Positions 1-8,660 of a stretch of DNA of 64,000 nt are shown here, in pieces (position 1 is the first letter of the stretch; the number at the start of each line of letters is the position of its first letter). Position numbers and translations under genes: made by a program. Source of the DNA: Pseudomonadota bacterium. Its GTDB lineage: Bacteria; Pseudomonadota; Alphaproteobacteria; Micropepsales; Micropepsaceae. The notes beneath the pieces were generated by a model. It ran no database searches, had not been told where the DNA came from, and was given only the letters and a program-made list of their open reading frames with translations. The DNA lies in contig JACQDN010000021.1 in NCBI GenBank assembly GCA_016201105.1, positions 1 to 64,000 of the forward strand, read 5' to 3'.

Positions 1-2
1 AT

Positions 3-119
3 CTGCGCAAAGCCGCAGAGCGCTCCATGCCCGCGCTCTGGGATCGCATCGGCTCGATCCTCGACACCTTCTCATCCGCCGAATGCGCAAACTTCCTCAG
101 CCACGCAGGCTATGCGTAA
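3..119 (+). CDS. IS630-family transposase, C-terminal end (cut by left edge)
   Basis: Only the last 38 codons are present. They read through ERSMPALWDRIGSILDTF to ECANFLSHAGYA and stop with TAA. The pattern of an acidic residue, Cys, a few residues and then a HAGY-like tail is the usual end of IS630/Tc1-mariner transposases. The frame is open to position 1, so the gene continues outside the window and its DDE catalytic domain cannot be seen. Whether the element is intact is unknown. It lies 28 bases from the stop of the neighbouring aldehyde dehydrogenase on the opposite strand. Confidence 0.8.
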   Translation: MRKAAERSMPALWDRIGSILDTFSSAECANFLSHAGYA

Positions 120-147
120 TCTCAAGACAAAATCGCTCTAGGTTCAG

Positions 148-1590
148 CTATTCGGCCGCTTTCGGCGCCTCGTAGCCGAGTACGGCTTTGATCTCGAGGA
201 ATTCCTCGAAGCCGAACTCGCCCCATTCACGCCCCGTGCCCGATTGCTTGTAGCCGCCGAACGGTGCGTTCAAATCCACGCCGGCGCCATTTAGATGCAC
301 ATTGCCGGTACGCAGCCGCGAAGCGACTTTGCGCGCGCGATTGATGTCGCCGGACTGCACATAGCCCGAAAGGCCATATACCGTGTCGTTCGCCATCTTG
401 ATCGCGTCTTCTTCGGATTCGTAAGGAAGAATCGACAGAACCGGCCCGAAGATTTCTTCGCGCGCGATCGTCATATCGTTGGTGACGTTGGCGAACACGG
501 TGGGGCGCACATAGTAGCCGCGGTTCAAGCCTTCCGGACGGCCGAGACCGCCGGTCACCAGGGTGGCGCCTTCGTCGATGCCCTTCTTGATGAGACCCTG
601 GATCTTGTTGAACTGGGCTTCGCTCACCACCGGCCCCAAAGCGGTGCCTTCGGCAAACGGATCGCCCACTTTCACCTTCTCGGCCGTCGCCTTGGCGATT
701 TGGGCAGCCTGATCGTGCTTGGATTTCGGCACGAACATGCGGCTCGGTGCGTTGCAGGACTGTCCCGAATTCGAGAACATGTTCATCACCCCGCCGACGA
801 CCGCCTTCTGCAGGTCGGCGTCTTCCAGGATGATGTTGGCGGACTTGCCGCCCAGTTCCTGCGCGACGCGCTTGACGGTATCGGCGCTGGCCTTCGCCAC
901 CGCGACGCCGGCGCGGGTCGAACCGGTGAACGACATCATGTCGATGCCGGGATGCGAGGACATCGCTTCGCCGACCGTCGGCCCGTCGCCATTGATGAGA
1001 TTGAAGACGCCGGGCGGCACGCCCGCTTCATCCATCACCTGGGCGAACAGCATCGCGTTCATCGGCGCGATTTCCGACGGTTTCAGGATCATGGTGCAGC
1101 CGGCGGCGATGGCAGGAGCCACCTTGCAGGCGATCTGATTGATCGGCCAGTTCCACGGCGTGATCATGCCGACGACGCCGACCGGCTCGCGCACGATGGC
1201 CGTCGTGCCTTCCACGGTTTCGAATTTGAATTCCTTCAGCACTTTCATTGCCTGGCTGAAGTGGGCGATGCCCATCGCGGCCTGCGCGTTCTTCGAAAGG
1301 CCTAGCGGCGCGCCCATTTCGGTGGAGATCGCTTCGACGATCTCGCCGTAGTGCTTCTGATAGACCTCGACGATCTTCTGCATCAGCGCGAGGCGCTCTT
1401 CTTTCGTGGTGCGCGAGAAGGTTTCGAAGGCGCGGCGCGCGGCGGCGACGGCCTTGTCCACATCGGCTTTGGAACCCAGGCTGATCCGGGCGAACGGCTC
1501 TTCATTCGCGGGATTGATGACCTCGAGCGTCTTCGGCGTGACCGGATCCACCCACTTTCCGTCGATGTAGAATTTCAGCTTGTCCTGCAT
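148..1590 (-). CDS. NAD(P)-dependent aldehyde dehydrogenase family protein
   Basis: This 480-residue protein has the full ALDH fold, and its length is typical of the family. ALDHs oxidise an aldehyde to an acid in the cytoplasm using NAD(P)+. Visible landmarks are TPWNWP (about 144-149), LKPSE (169-173), the ELGGKS motif with the general-base Glu at about 245, and GQSC with the catalytic Cys at about 279, followed by the EEIFGPVL and NAPFGGYKQSG motifs near the C terminus. The start is supported by GGGAG about 7 bases upstream. The gene lies downstream of the TonB receptor / luciferase-like run on the same strand, but 123 bases separate it from the previous stop, so it may have its own promoter. 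The aldehyde substrate cannot be deduced. Confidence 0.93.
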   Translation of the reverse strand: MQDKLKFYIDGKWVDPVTPKTLEVINPANEEPFARISLGSKADVDKAVAAARRAFETFSRTTKEERLALMQKIVEVYQKHYGEIVEAISTEMGAPLGLSKNAQAAMGIAHFSQAMKVLKEFKFETVEGTTAIVREPVGVVGMITPWNWPINQIACKVAPAIAAGCTMILKPSEIAPMNAMLFAQVMDEAGVPPGVFNLINGDGPTVGEAMSSHPGIDMMSFTGSTRAGVAVAKASADTVKRVAQELGGKSANIILEDADLQKAVVGGVMNMFSNSGQSCNAPSRMFVPKSKHDQAAQIAKATAEKVKVGDPFAEGTALGPVVSEAQFNKIQGLIKKGIDEGATLVTGGLGRPEGLNRGYYVRPTVFANVTNDMTIAREEIFGPVLSILPYESEEDAIKMANDTVYGLSGYVQSGDINRARKVASRLRTGNVHLNGAGVDLNAPFGGYKQSGTGREWGEFGFEEFLEIKAVLGYEAPKAAE

Positions 1591-1713
1591 GGTCGCTCCC
1601 GATTGAACAGTTGGTTTTTGGGGAATATTCCGCCGGCATTATAGCGGCAGCCGGCCTCGCTCGCGCAAGGCGGGTGAGCGATCAATTCCGGCGCAAATCG
1701 ATGCAGGCGAAGG

Positions 1714-2928
1714 CTATTCCGCGACGGCAGCCGTCTTTGGCACAAAGTATGGGATCAGGTGCTCGCCGGTGAGGCGGATGCTCCTTATCACGGCCTCGTG
1801 GGGAACACGGCCATATTGCATCAGGCACATCAGCCGGTCCGTGCCGATGCCGCGATATTTGTCCATCTTTTTGCGGCAGTGGCCGGGATCGCCGATGATG
1901 ACGGAATCGAGCTCCTCGCAGACCTCGTGGGCTTCCTCGTTGGAAACATGCTCCTCGCGGGCCATGCGCTTGAGCAGTCTGAGGACACGCGGATCGTCGG
2001 GCTCGTCGGCGATACTCGTGGGGTCCTGACCTTTGACCGCCGCCGAATTGTTGGCGGCATTGCGCGCCAGATGGTGATTGAGGCCGGCGCGGATCACGTC
2101 GTACCAGACCGCCCTCGGCACCGCGAAAGCGATCGCCGCGAAATGCACATACCAGAGCGCCGACCAGGCAGCGCCCGCATCGATCGCCTGTTTGCGCGAT
2201 TCCGCCACATGCACGAAGGTGAAGACGCCCTTCTGCTTGTTGACGAATTTGCCGACCGGAGATTTGCAGCCCGCGATCCCCTGTTCGTATTCGTCGAGCA
2301 GCGATTTCATGAAATCGACGGGGCTCAGAAGCGTCGTGCCCAGCACGCCGACCCCAAGCTCACCCGCCATGCGGAAAGATTCGGGGCTCGAAGCGGTTTG
2401 CCACAGTCGCGGATGCGGTTTTTGCAAGGGACGCGGAACGACTTCGCGCTCCGGCATCTGAAACAGTTTGGAATTCCAGCCGAACTTCTTCTGCGTCCAC
2501 ATTTTCGGAATCATGGTCAGCGCTTCGCGTAGCTCGTCGCGCGCGCTTTCCGGATTGCAGCCGAAAGTTTCCCATTCCTTGCCGCCGGTCTTGGCCAAGC
2601 CCAGTTCAAAGCGCCCGTTGCTGAGCACGTCGAGCGTCGCGCCGCGTTCGGCCACGCGCAAAGGACCATTGATGCGGAACGGCGCGAGTACGCCCGCGTG
2701 GCCCACATGCATGCGCCGCGTGTTGCAGGCGATGGCCGTCAAGACGACTTCCGGCGCCGCGCTGTAGCTGAATTGCGGCGCGCCGTGGTGCTCGACCTGC
2801 CACCACACTTCGAAACCGGCGCGGTCCGCGGCTTTCGCTTCCTCGATGGTGTCGAGCAGAAGCGTGCGCTCTTCCTCGGCGCTGGAAATATCGGCTCGCT
2901 GGATTTCGCAGAATATATCGAACTTCAC
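1714..2928 (-). CDS. LLM-class flavin-dependent oxidoreductase (luciferase-like)
   Basis: A bacterial-luciferase-like protein of 404 residues. I chose the GTG at 2926-2928 because AAGGA lies about 8 bases upstream and the protein begins at once with the first strand (VKFDIFCEIQ). A longer in-frame extension runs antisense-like through the upstream gene and is not credible. Motifs include WQVEHHG in the first third, HVGHAGVLAPF, RVAERGATLDVLSNGR (typical flavin/substrate-site sequence), and KPHPRLWQTASSPESF. LLM enzymes use reduced flavin and O2 to oxygenate aldehydes, ketones or other small organics. It is last in a minus-strand run with a cyclase-family protein 20 bases upstream, which suggests a shared catabolic job. 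The substrate is unknown. Confidence 0.88.
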   Translation of the reverse strand: MKFDIFCEIQRADISSAEEERTLLLDTIEEAKAADRAGFEVWWQVEHHGAPQFSYSAAPEVVLTAIACNTRRMHVGHAGVLAPFRINGPLRVAERGATLDVLSNGRFELGLAKTGGKEWETFGCNPESARDELREALTMIPKMWTQKKFGWNSKLFQMPEREVVPRPLQKPHPRLWQTASSPESFRMAGELGVGVLGTTLLSPVDFMKSLLDEYEQGIAGCKSPVGKFVNKQKGVFTFVHVAESRKQAIDAGAAWSALWYVHFAAIAFAVPRAVWYDVIRAGLNHHLARNAANNSAAVKGQDPTSIADEPDDPRVLRLLKRMAREEHVSNEEAHEVCEELDSVIIGDPGHCRKKMDKYRGIGTDRLMCLMQYGRVPHEAVIRSIRLTGEHLIPYFVPKTAAVAE

Positions 2929-2948
2929 GTGAGCATTCCTTCGTATCG

Positions 2949-3956
2949 CTAGAGGATGGCGATGGGATTGACGGGGGAGCCTGTGCCGCGCTCGATGCGC
3001 AGGGGGGCCAGCGCGAAAAAGAATTCCCAGCGATTTTGCGCGGCACAGGCTTTCTCGAGATCGGTGAAAGTAAGATTGTCGAGCAGGTGCAGGCCCATCG
3101 AGACCAGGCCGCACATGTGGACGGGGATCGGCCAGTCCTCGACCGGCGCGGGCGAGGGCGTGGGATCGTGCACCGCGTCCGACCCCAGCACCGAAATCTT
3201 GCGCGCATGCAGCCAGGGGATGCAGTCGGGGTCGAGGCCGGCCAGCAGCGGCGGTTCGCCCGGCTTGGGCGGCCTGTGCGCATTGTGCGCGTCGCGCCCG
3301 ACGGAGACGAGAAGAATGTCGCCTTCCATGACCCGGCAATCCTGCGCCTTCTCGGCCGCGGACAATTCGGAGATCGTCACCGGTTTCTTGGGATCGACGA
3401 AAGGCGTTCCGCGCAGCCGCGGGATGTCCAGCAGGACGCCGCGCCCGGCGATGCCGTCCTTCGCGCACATGATGGAGTTGCGGCGCGCGCCGGTGGAACG
3501 CACTTCCCGCGCGGGAATGCCGTTGTACATCAGTCCGTCGACGAAGACGTGGCAGAGCGCATCGATATGGCTGGAGGCAAGGCCGTGATAGGCGATGCCG
3601 ATGAAATCGAGCGAACACTCCAGGCCCGGCACGCCGTGGGCGCAGGGATCGTCTCCCCCCATCACCATGTGGTGCAGGGCAGGGGTGGGATTTTCGGGTC
3701 CCGGCGTGACGGGAAAATTGCGCGCGCAGCTGACGCGCTGGCCGGTCTTCACCAGTTTGGCGCCTGCCGCGACGCGGTCGGGCGTCAGATAGTTGAGTGT
3801 GCCGCTTTCGTCCTTGGGGCCCCATTTGCCCCAGTTCGAGACTTCCTCGAACAGACGGCGCATATCGGCCTTTGTGGTGTAACCCGGCAACGTGATCTCC
3901 AAAAATTGCCGCTTGGCGCGGTCTGCTTCTTCAGTGTTGTTTGAGCAGCGCTTCAT
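2949..3956 (-). CDS. Cyclase family protein (kynurenine-formamidase-like metal hydrolase)
   Basis: A 335-residue member of the cyclase/KynB-like family (Pfam PF04199 type). The family usually shows HxGTHxDxPxH. Here the centre reads SSHIDALCHVF at about 122-132, which keeps the metal-ligand spacing. These proteins are metal-dependent hydrolases acting on cyclic imides, lactones or N-formyl compounds. At 335 residues it belongs to the longer subgroup that has an N-terminal extension before the core, including WGKWGPKDESGTLNYL. Its start overlaps the end of the upstream VOC gene by 26 bases, and the luciferase-like gene follows after 20 bases, so translation is probably coupled. Ring opening of a product made by the flavin oxygenase is a plausible role, but that is inference. 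Confidence 0.85.
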   Translation of the reverse strand: MKRCSNNTEEADRAKRQFLEITLPGYTTKADMRRLFEEVSNWGKWGPKDESGTLNYLTPDRVAAGAKLVKTGQRVSCARNFPVTPGPENPTPALHHMVMGGDDPCAHGVPGLECSLDFIGIAYHGLASSHIDALCHVFVDGLMYNGIPAREVRSTGARRNSIMCAKDGIAGRGVLLDIPRLRGTPFVDPKKPVTISELSAAEKAQDCRVMEGDILLVSVGRDAHNAHRPPKPGEPPLLAGLDPDCIPWLHARKISVLGSDAVHDPTPSPAPVEDWPIPVHMCGLVSMGLHLLDNLTFTDLEKACAAQNRWEFFFALAPLRIERGTGSPVNPIAIL

Positions 3957-4443
3957 TCGCTTTCGAATGACGCTGACCCGGATTGAACTCGATCAGCTCG
4001 ATCAGGTTTCCATTGGGATCCCAGCAGCAGCAGCTTCCCACAATGCCGAGATCGGGATGCGGCCCGAAAATCTCCCAGGTGAACGTCACGCCCTTTTCCT
4101 TGAGTGCTTTGTAGGCCGCATGCACGCCTTTTGTGCGAAACGCGATGATGCGCGGCACAACCCCGTCGGGCAGCGGAACGGGGGGGATCTTGTCTCTTGG
4201 TTCCAGCCATTCGATCAGATCGATCATCGGGCCGTCGGGATCGCTGGGCAGCACCATCAGCACGCCACGGCCCTTGGCGCGCTTCATGCCGAAGATGTTG
4301 GCGACGAAGTCCGGCCACTCGACATGACGGCGATCGTTGAGGATTTCGAAGCCCAGCAGACGATAGAAGGCGATGGATTCGTCCAGGTCCTTCACGCTCA
4401 CCACGGTGTGGTAGAGATGCTGAAGAGTCCAGGGTTTCTCCAT
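3931..4443 (-). CDS. VOC family protein (glyoxalase/bleomycin-resistance/dioxygenase fold)
   Basis: A 170-residue protein with the vicinal-oxygen-chelate fold. It starts with LQHLYHTVVSVKDLDESIAFY, in which the His lies in the first-strand metal-ligand position, followed by GFEILNDRR. The second half has WDPNGNLIELIEF, where the Glu is the usual last ligand of the beta-alpha-beta-beta-beta module. VOC proteins include glyoxalases, extradiol dioxygenases and epimerases. The single-domain size excludes none of the small classes. The gene starts 16 bases after the TonB receptor stop and overlaps the cyclase gene. The specific reaction is unknown. Confidence 0.88.
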   Translation of the reverse strand: MEKPWTLQHLYHTVVSVKDLDESIAFYRLLGFEILNDRRHVEWPDFVANIFGMKRAKGRGVLMVLPSDPDGPMIDLIEWLEPRDKIPPVPLPDGVVPRIIAFRTKGVHAAYKALKEKGVTFTWEIFGPHPDLGIVGSCCCWDPNGNLIELIEFNPGQRHSKANEALLKQH

Positions 4444-4459
4444 CGCCTTGCTATTCCCC

Positions 4460-6718
4460 TCAGAGATGCACGCCGACGCGCAGACCGAAGGTGCGCGGCG
4501 CGTAGTAGGTGTAGTTGTCGATGCCGAAGCCGAGCCCGATGGTGGCCGATTGCAACCCGTCGTTCGAGATCACGTCCTTGTCGAAGGCGTTGTTGACGAA
4601 GGCGTCCGCCATCCATTTGCCGTTGGTCGAATTCCACGTCAGATGGAAGTTGGTGAGCGTGTAGGCGCTCTGGCGATCGCGCGGCGTGTTGGCCGAGAGG
4701 AAAAAGACGTCGCCGGAGAAGAACACGTCGGCGCGCGGGGTGATCGTGCCGATGGAAGTGTCGAAGGTGTACTCGCCGCCCAGATCGACGGTGTATTCCG
4801 GCGTCTGGATCAACCGATGTCCCTTGAAATCACAGATCGCGGCTGGATTGGTGAATGGGTCAAAGCATGGTGACAGGCCGGCGAAGAGGTAGCGGTTGTC
4901 GATCGTTTTGTATTCGTCGTATTTCGCCTCGGTGAGCGCAACCGATGCGTTCAGCCTCAGGTTGTCGACGGGAACTGCTGTCGCTTCGAGCTCGATGCCT
5001 TCGACATGAGCTTTGCCGGCGTTGTCGATACGCGAGCCCGTGATGTCTTGCACGAACACTTGCATGTCGCGAATGTTCGTGTAGTAGGCCGCTCCGTTCA
5101 ACTGTATGCGATCGCCGGCAAAGGTGGATTTGAATCCCGCTTCGTAGTTCATCACGGTCTCGGGATTGTAGACGCCGGGGAAATTCCCGACGAGTTCGCC
5201 GCCAGCGAGATATCCCCGCGAGACGTTGGCGTAGAGCATGGTGTTGTCGTTCGCCTGATAGGCCAGCCCGAGCTTGCCGGTGACCTGCGACCAGCTCTTC
5301 GAGATGTTTTTCGCCAGCGAGAACCCGCCGAAGAGTGAATTGAAATTGAGGAAATCGTCGATGTGCTTTTGGTCGTGGGAATAGCGTACTCCCGCGGTGA
5401 TCGTGAGCGGAATGGCCATCGAAGTCTTCGACAGGTCGAGATCGATTTGGCCGAACGGCGCCCATGACGTGGTCTTGATCGTGCCGCCATTGTCGAAATC
5501 GAAGGCAAAGAAAGCAGCGTTCACGCCGGTATCTTGATAGAAGAAGGTCTGCTTCACATCTTCATTGAGATAGAAGAAGCCGGCGATCCACCGCAGCGCC
5601 TTTTGATCGTCGTTGGAGGCAAGGCGGATTTCTTCGCTGTATTGCCGGCTATTCAGGGTCCAGAAATTGTTGTGCGCGAGATCGAGCGCCACACTGTCGG
5701 CATCGGTGCTCGCGTTCCACTTGCCGTCGGTGTAGGCCGTGATAGATGTCAATGTCGCTCCGCCGAGATTCCAGTTCAACGTCGCCGACAGGAAGTTGTT
5801 TTTCTGGTCGTAGACTTCCGGAAAGTCCTTGGTCACATGGCGCGGATCGGGATCGTAGGTTTGACCGATGAAGCGCCCCTGCGCAAAGGCGGGCGCCGTT
5901 CCCCAGGCCAGTTTGGTTGCGACCCCATCGCCGTTGTGCGTCGTAGTGCCGGACAGAAGCAGGTTCACGTTGTCCGAGAATTCGAAATAGACCTGGCCGC
6001 GCACCATGTAGAAATCCTGACCGTCGGCGTTATGCGTCGCAGTCGGTGCGGTGGAGAAATTCTTCTGATAGGGGTCGTGCTGCGACCACACGCCGGTGAC
6101 GCGTGCGTCGACTTCGGTGCCGCCGTCGCCATGGGTGAGCGGCAGGTTTGCCCAGCCGCGCAACGTCCAGGCGCTGTAGTTGCCAAACAGCGCATCGGCA
6201 TAGGCGCCGAATTCGTTGTCCGGTTTGTTGGTGATGATGTTGATCGCACCGCCCACCGAATTGCGGCCGTAGAGCGTGCCTTGGGGGCCGCGCAGAACTT
6301 CAATGCGGTTCACGTCGAAGAATTCCGGATCGACCGCCGTGGTGCGCGCCATGGTGACGCCGTCGACGCTATAGGCCACGGGCGAATCGCCGCCGCTGGT
6401 GGTGTTCTGGCTGGAAAAGCCGCGCAGCGTGATGACGTTCTCGCCCCCGGTCACGCCGCTGCCGAAGCGCAGCGACGGCACGTGCATGCCCAGATCCTGC
6501 GTGCCGATGATGCCGGAGGTATCGAGAGTGTCGCCGCTGATCGCGGAGATGGCGATGGGGACTTTTTGGACGTCCTCGGCGCGTTTTTCCGCCGTGACGG
6601 TGACGATCTCGATCGGGCCACTTGCCGCCGCGAGTGCCGATGTCGCGAGCAAGCTCGCGATTGCCATGCTCGCCAGCCAGATGCCGGTCTGAATCTTCGA
6701 CGTGTGAACCTTGCGCAT
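4460..6718 (-). CDS. TonB-dependent outer-membrane receptor
   Basis: A 752-residue outer-membrane transporter. The ATG at 6718 is preferred to an upstream in-frame start because GGAGG sits just ahead of it and the protein then begins with a clear signal peptide: basic residues, a hydrophobic stretch, and cleavage near ALAAASG. A TonB-box-like IEIVTVTA follows, then the plug domain (VITLRGFSSQN, VDGVTMAR, EVLRGPQGTLYGRNSVGGAINIIT) and a long beta barrel ending in an aromatic-rich strand (YYAPRTFGLRVGVHL). It resembles the family common in alphaproteobacterial catabolic clusters rather than a classical siderophore receptor. It is the first gene of the minus-strand run. Its promoter region contains two palindromes facing a divergent TetR gene, which is the likely regulator. 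The ligand is unknown. Confidence 0.92.
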   Translation of the reverse strand: MRKVHTSKIQTGIWLASMAIASLLATSALAAASGPIEIVTVTAEKRAEDVQKVPIAISAISGDTLDTSGIIGTQDLGMHVPSLRFGSGVTGGENVITLRGFSSQNTTSGGDSPVAYSVDGVTMARTTAVDPEFFDVNRIEVLRGPQGTLYGRNSVGGAINIITNKPDNEFGAYADALFGNYSAWTLRGWANLPLTHGDGGTEVDARVTGVWSQHDPYQKNFSTAPTATHNADGQDFYMVRGQVYFEFSDNVNLLLSGTTTHNGDGVATKLAWGTAPAFAQGRFIGQTYDPDPRHVTKDFPEVYDQKNNFLSATLNWNLGGATLTSITAYTDGKWNASTDADSVALDLAHNNFWTLNSRQYSEEIRLASNDDQKALRWIAGFFYLNEDVKQTFFYQDTGVNAAFFAFDFDNGGTIKTTSWAPFGQIDLDLSKTSMAIPLTITAGVRYSHDQKHIDDFLNFNSLFGGFSLAKNISKSWSQVTGKLGLAYQANDNTMLYANVSRGYLAGGELVGNFPGVYNPETVMNYEAGFKSTFAGDRIQLNGAAYYTNIRDMQVFVQDITGSRIDNAGKAHVEGIELEATAVPVDNLRLNASVALTEAKYDEYKTIDNRYLFAGLSPCFDPFTNPAAICDFKGHRLIQTPEYTVDLGGEYTFDTSIGTITPRADVFFSGDVFFLSANTPRDRQSAYTLTNFHLTWNSTNGKWMADAFVNNAFDKDVISNDGLQSATIGLGFGIDNYTYYAPRTFGLRVGVHL

Positions 6719-6821
6719 ATTTGCCTCCCCTTCGTCCCGCAATTGGTTCAGGTAGAACCCTCGCGAGATCACGCTCGTGTGCGCTTGCCGCCATGTTGCC
6801 CGTGTGGCGATCGAACGAAAC

Positions 6822-6869
6822 ATAACGCGTGTTATACAAAAGAGCAATTGTCCCGTAACAGCTGTTACG
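6822..6869. promoter_or_regulatory. Two palindromic operator candidates in the TetR / TonB-receptor divergent promoter
   Basis: Positions 6854-6869 form a perfect 16-bp palindrome, CGTAACAGCTGTTACG. Positions 6822-6835 read ATAACGCGTGTTAT, with ATAAC/GTTAT arms. The centres lie 33 bases apart. Both fall in the 300-base gap (6719-7018) between a TonB receptor gene and a divergent tetR-type gene, and the half-sites share a TAAC/GTTA core. This is what is expected for two binding sites of the local TetR protein. The rest of the gap shows no gene and no other repeat. Confidence 0.6.
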
Positions 6870-7018
6870 AAAACTTTCCTGTCTTGTATTTTTGTTGCCG
6901 CTTGCGCACCGCGGCATTAGGCGCGAAGTATGCCCGCCCAGGTGGTTGAAGTGACGCGGCGGCGCGGGCATTCTCCGCCGCGCAGCGTTCCTGCTGCGCT
7001 GCATCATGAAGCGCCGAT

Positions 7019-7687
7019 ATGCCCAAGAAAGTCGATCACAAACTTCGCCGCGAAGCCTTCATGGCCGCGGCTTACCGCATGATCAAAAAGCGGGGAATCA
7101 GTGGTGCCACCTTCCGGGCCGTCGCCAAGGAGGCGGGGTACACCACCGGCGCGCTCGTGCACTACGTCGATTCGATGGACAAGCTTCTGGTGGAGGCCTC
7201 CGAATTTTCGGCGCGCGAGGTGCGCGCCGACATGGAGAAGGCGGAGAATCTGCCGGACAAACTCGAGGCTCTGCGCCAGGTGCTCTATCTCGCGCTGCCC
7301 AGCGACGAAGACAAACGCGGCAACTGGAATTTCTTTCTGGGTTTCTGGGAGCGCTCTGCGCTCAGTGCCGACGTGCGTCATCTGACCCATCTGCGCTATG
7401 TGGAATGGCTCAAGCGCACCGCTCGGCTGATCAGGAACGCACGCAATGCCGGCGATCTGCCGAAAGATGTCGACATCAAGAAAGCCTCGCGCGCCTGCGT
7501 CGCCCTGATCGACGGCATCGCCACACAGACCTTGCGCTCGGGAAGTCCATTGACGCCGAAGGCGCAACGCGAATTGATCGATGCCTGGATCGCACTGTGG
7601 CTGAAACCTTTGCGCAAATTCGGCGCCAAGCGCGCTACGGCGCGCCGCGGCAAAGGCGACGGCGCGGCCCACGCGGCGCATTCCTGA
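7019..7687 (+). CDS. TetR/AcrR family transcriptional regulator
   Basis: A 222-residue one-domain TetR protein. The N-terminal helix-turn-helix spans roughly residues 10-55: FMAAAYRMIKKRGISGATFR, then VAKEAGYTTGALVHYVDSMDKLL. The remainder is a helical ligand-binding and dimerisation domain with no recognisable fingerprint, followed by a basic C-terminal tail (KRATARRGKGD). Proteins of this size usually repress transport or catabolic genes until a small ligand binds. The SDR gene starts 31 bases downstream on the same strand, and the TonB receptor is transcribed away from it across an intergenic region with two palindromes. Both arms are therefore the likely targets. Confidence 0.9.
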   Translation: MPKKVDHKLRREAFMAAAYRMIKKRGISGATFRAVAKEAGYTTGALVHYVDSMDKLLVEASEFSAREVRADMEKAENLPDKLEALRQVLYLALPSDEDKRGNWNFFLGFWERSALSADVRHLTHLRYVEWLKRTARLIRNARNAGDLPKDVDIKKASRACVALIDGIATQTLRSGSPLTPKAQRELIDAWIALWLKPLRKFGAKRATARRGKGDGAAHAAHS

Positions 7688-7718
7688 TCTTGGTTCAACT
7701 CTTTTTGGGGACAACAGC

Positions 7719-8519
7719 ATGAGCATTTCCAAATTGTTCGATATCAGCGGCAAGACCGCCTTGGTGACCGGCGGCTCGCGCGGCATCGGATTGATGATCG
7801 CGCGCGGCTTCGTGGAGGCCGGCGTGAAGACCTATATCTCCTCGCGCAAGGCCGAAGCCTGCGAACAGGCGGCGGCAGAGCTCAACAAAATCGGCACTTG
7901 CATTCCTTTGGCGCACGATCTCGGCAACATGGCCGAAGTGAAGAAGCTCGCGGATGAAGTGAAAGCGCGCGAGAAGAGGCTCGACATCCTCATCAACAAT
8001 GCGGGGGCAGCCTGGGCCGAACCGATCGACAAATATTCGGAAAGCGGCTGGGACAAGCTGATGAACGTCAATCTGAAGGCGATCTTCTTTTTGACCCAAG
8101 CGCTGCTCCCGCCGCTGCGCGCCGCCGCAAAAGAGGGCGATCCCGCGCGCATCGTGAACATCGGCTCGATCGACGGGTTGTTGGCGCCGTCGCTGGAGAG
8201 CTACGCGTATTCGGCGAGCAAAGCGGCGGTTCACCATCTGACGCGCAACCTCGCCAAGCATCTTGCCAAGGACAACATCACGGTGAACGCGATCGCGCCG
8301 GGACCGTTCGAGACCAAGATGCTGGCGCCGGTGCTGGCCGCGAACCGCAAACTGGTCGAAGGCGGCGTGCCGCTGGGGCGCATCGGCCAAGACGACGACA
8401 TGGTGGGCGCCGCGATCTTCTACTGCTCGAAGGCGTCGTCCTACGTGACGGGAACGGTGCTGCCGGTCGACGGGGGAATTTCCGGGACGCCTTATACGTC
8501 GACGACGTTTTCGCTGTAA
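7719..8519 (+). CDS. SDR family NAD(P)-dependent oxidoreductase
   Basis: A classical short-chain dehydrogenase/reductase of 266 residues. The TGGSRGIG nucleotide-binding motif is at 17-24, NNAG at 93-96, the catalytic Ser at about 150 (VNIGS), and Tyr164/Lys168 in YSASK. The PGPFET segment after the active site and the GTVLPVDGG near the end are typical. SSRK after the second strand suggests an NADPH preference, as basic residues there often do, but this is a guess. It probably shares a transcript with the upstream tetR gene and ends in a palindromic repeat. It likely interconverts an alcohol and a ketone in the pathway served by the divergent receptor operon. Confidence 0.92.
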   Translation: MSISKLFDISGKTALVTGGSRGIGLMIARGFVEAGVKTYISSRKAEACEQAAAELNKIGTCIPLAHDLGNMAEVKKLADEVKAREKRLDILINNAGAAWAEPIDKYSESGWDKLMNVNLKAIFFLTQALLPPLRAAAKEGDPARIVNIGSIDGLLAPSLESYAYSASKAAVHHLTRNLAKHLAKDNITVNAIAPGPFETKMLAPVLAANRKLVEGGVPLGRIGQDDDMVGAAIFYCSKASSYVTGTVLPVDGGISGTPYTSTTFSL

Positions 8520-8522
8520 GAA

Positions 8523-8658
8523 ACTACCCTCCCTCGGGAGGGTCGAATTTGCGAAGCAAATTCGGGGAGGATGTGCGAAGGCGATCTCCCTTCCGCGTCC
8601 TCCCCGAAAAATCCTGCGCTTCGCTCCGGATTTTTCGACCCTCCCAAGGGAGGGTAGT
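8523..8658. repeat. Palindromic intergenic repeat, copy A
   Basis: The copy is bounded by ACTACCCTCC and its complement GGAGGGTAGT. It contains, in order, a small hairpin (CCCTCCCTCGGGAGGG), a GCGAAGCAAATTCGGGGAGG module, a short spacer, CCTCCCCGAAAAATCC, a CGCTTCGCTCCGG hairpin, and a closing CCCTCCCAAGGGAGGG. The left and right halves are roughly inverted copies of each other. Copies B (12081-12264) and C (16698-16834) have the same layout. It fills the space between two convergent stops and can fold as a bidirectional transcription-ending structure. No coding content is credible. Confidence 0.85.
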
Positions 8659-8660
8659 AA

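Noticed and set aside
295-1305. A 336-codon plus-strand frame opposite the aldehyde dehydrogenase
   Set aside because: His/Arg/Asp-rich low-information sequence typical of shadow frames; the ALDH has catalytic residues.
2949-3825. An N-terminal extension of the first luciferase-like protein by about 300 residues
   Set aside because: It overlaps the cyclase gene in another frame, is Arg/Pro/His-rich, and the GTG at 2928 has a ribosome site.
8523-8658. Possible CRISPR or riboswitch in the palindromic repeats
   Set aside because: Units are inverted rather than regularly spaced direct repeats, no spacers or cas genes occur, and the copies lie at gene ends.
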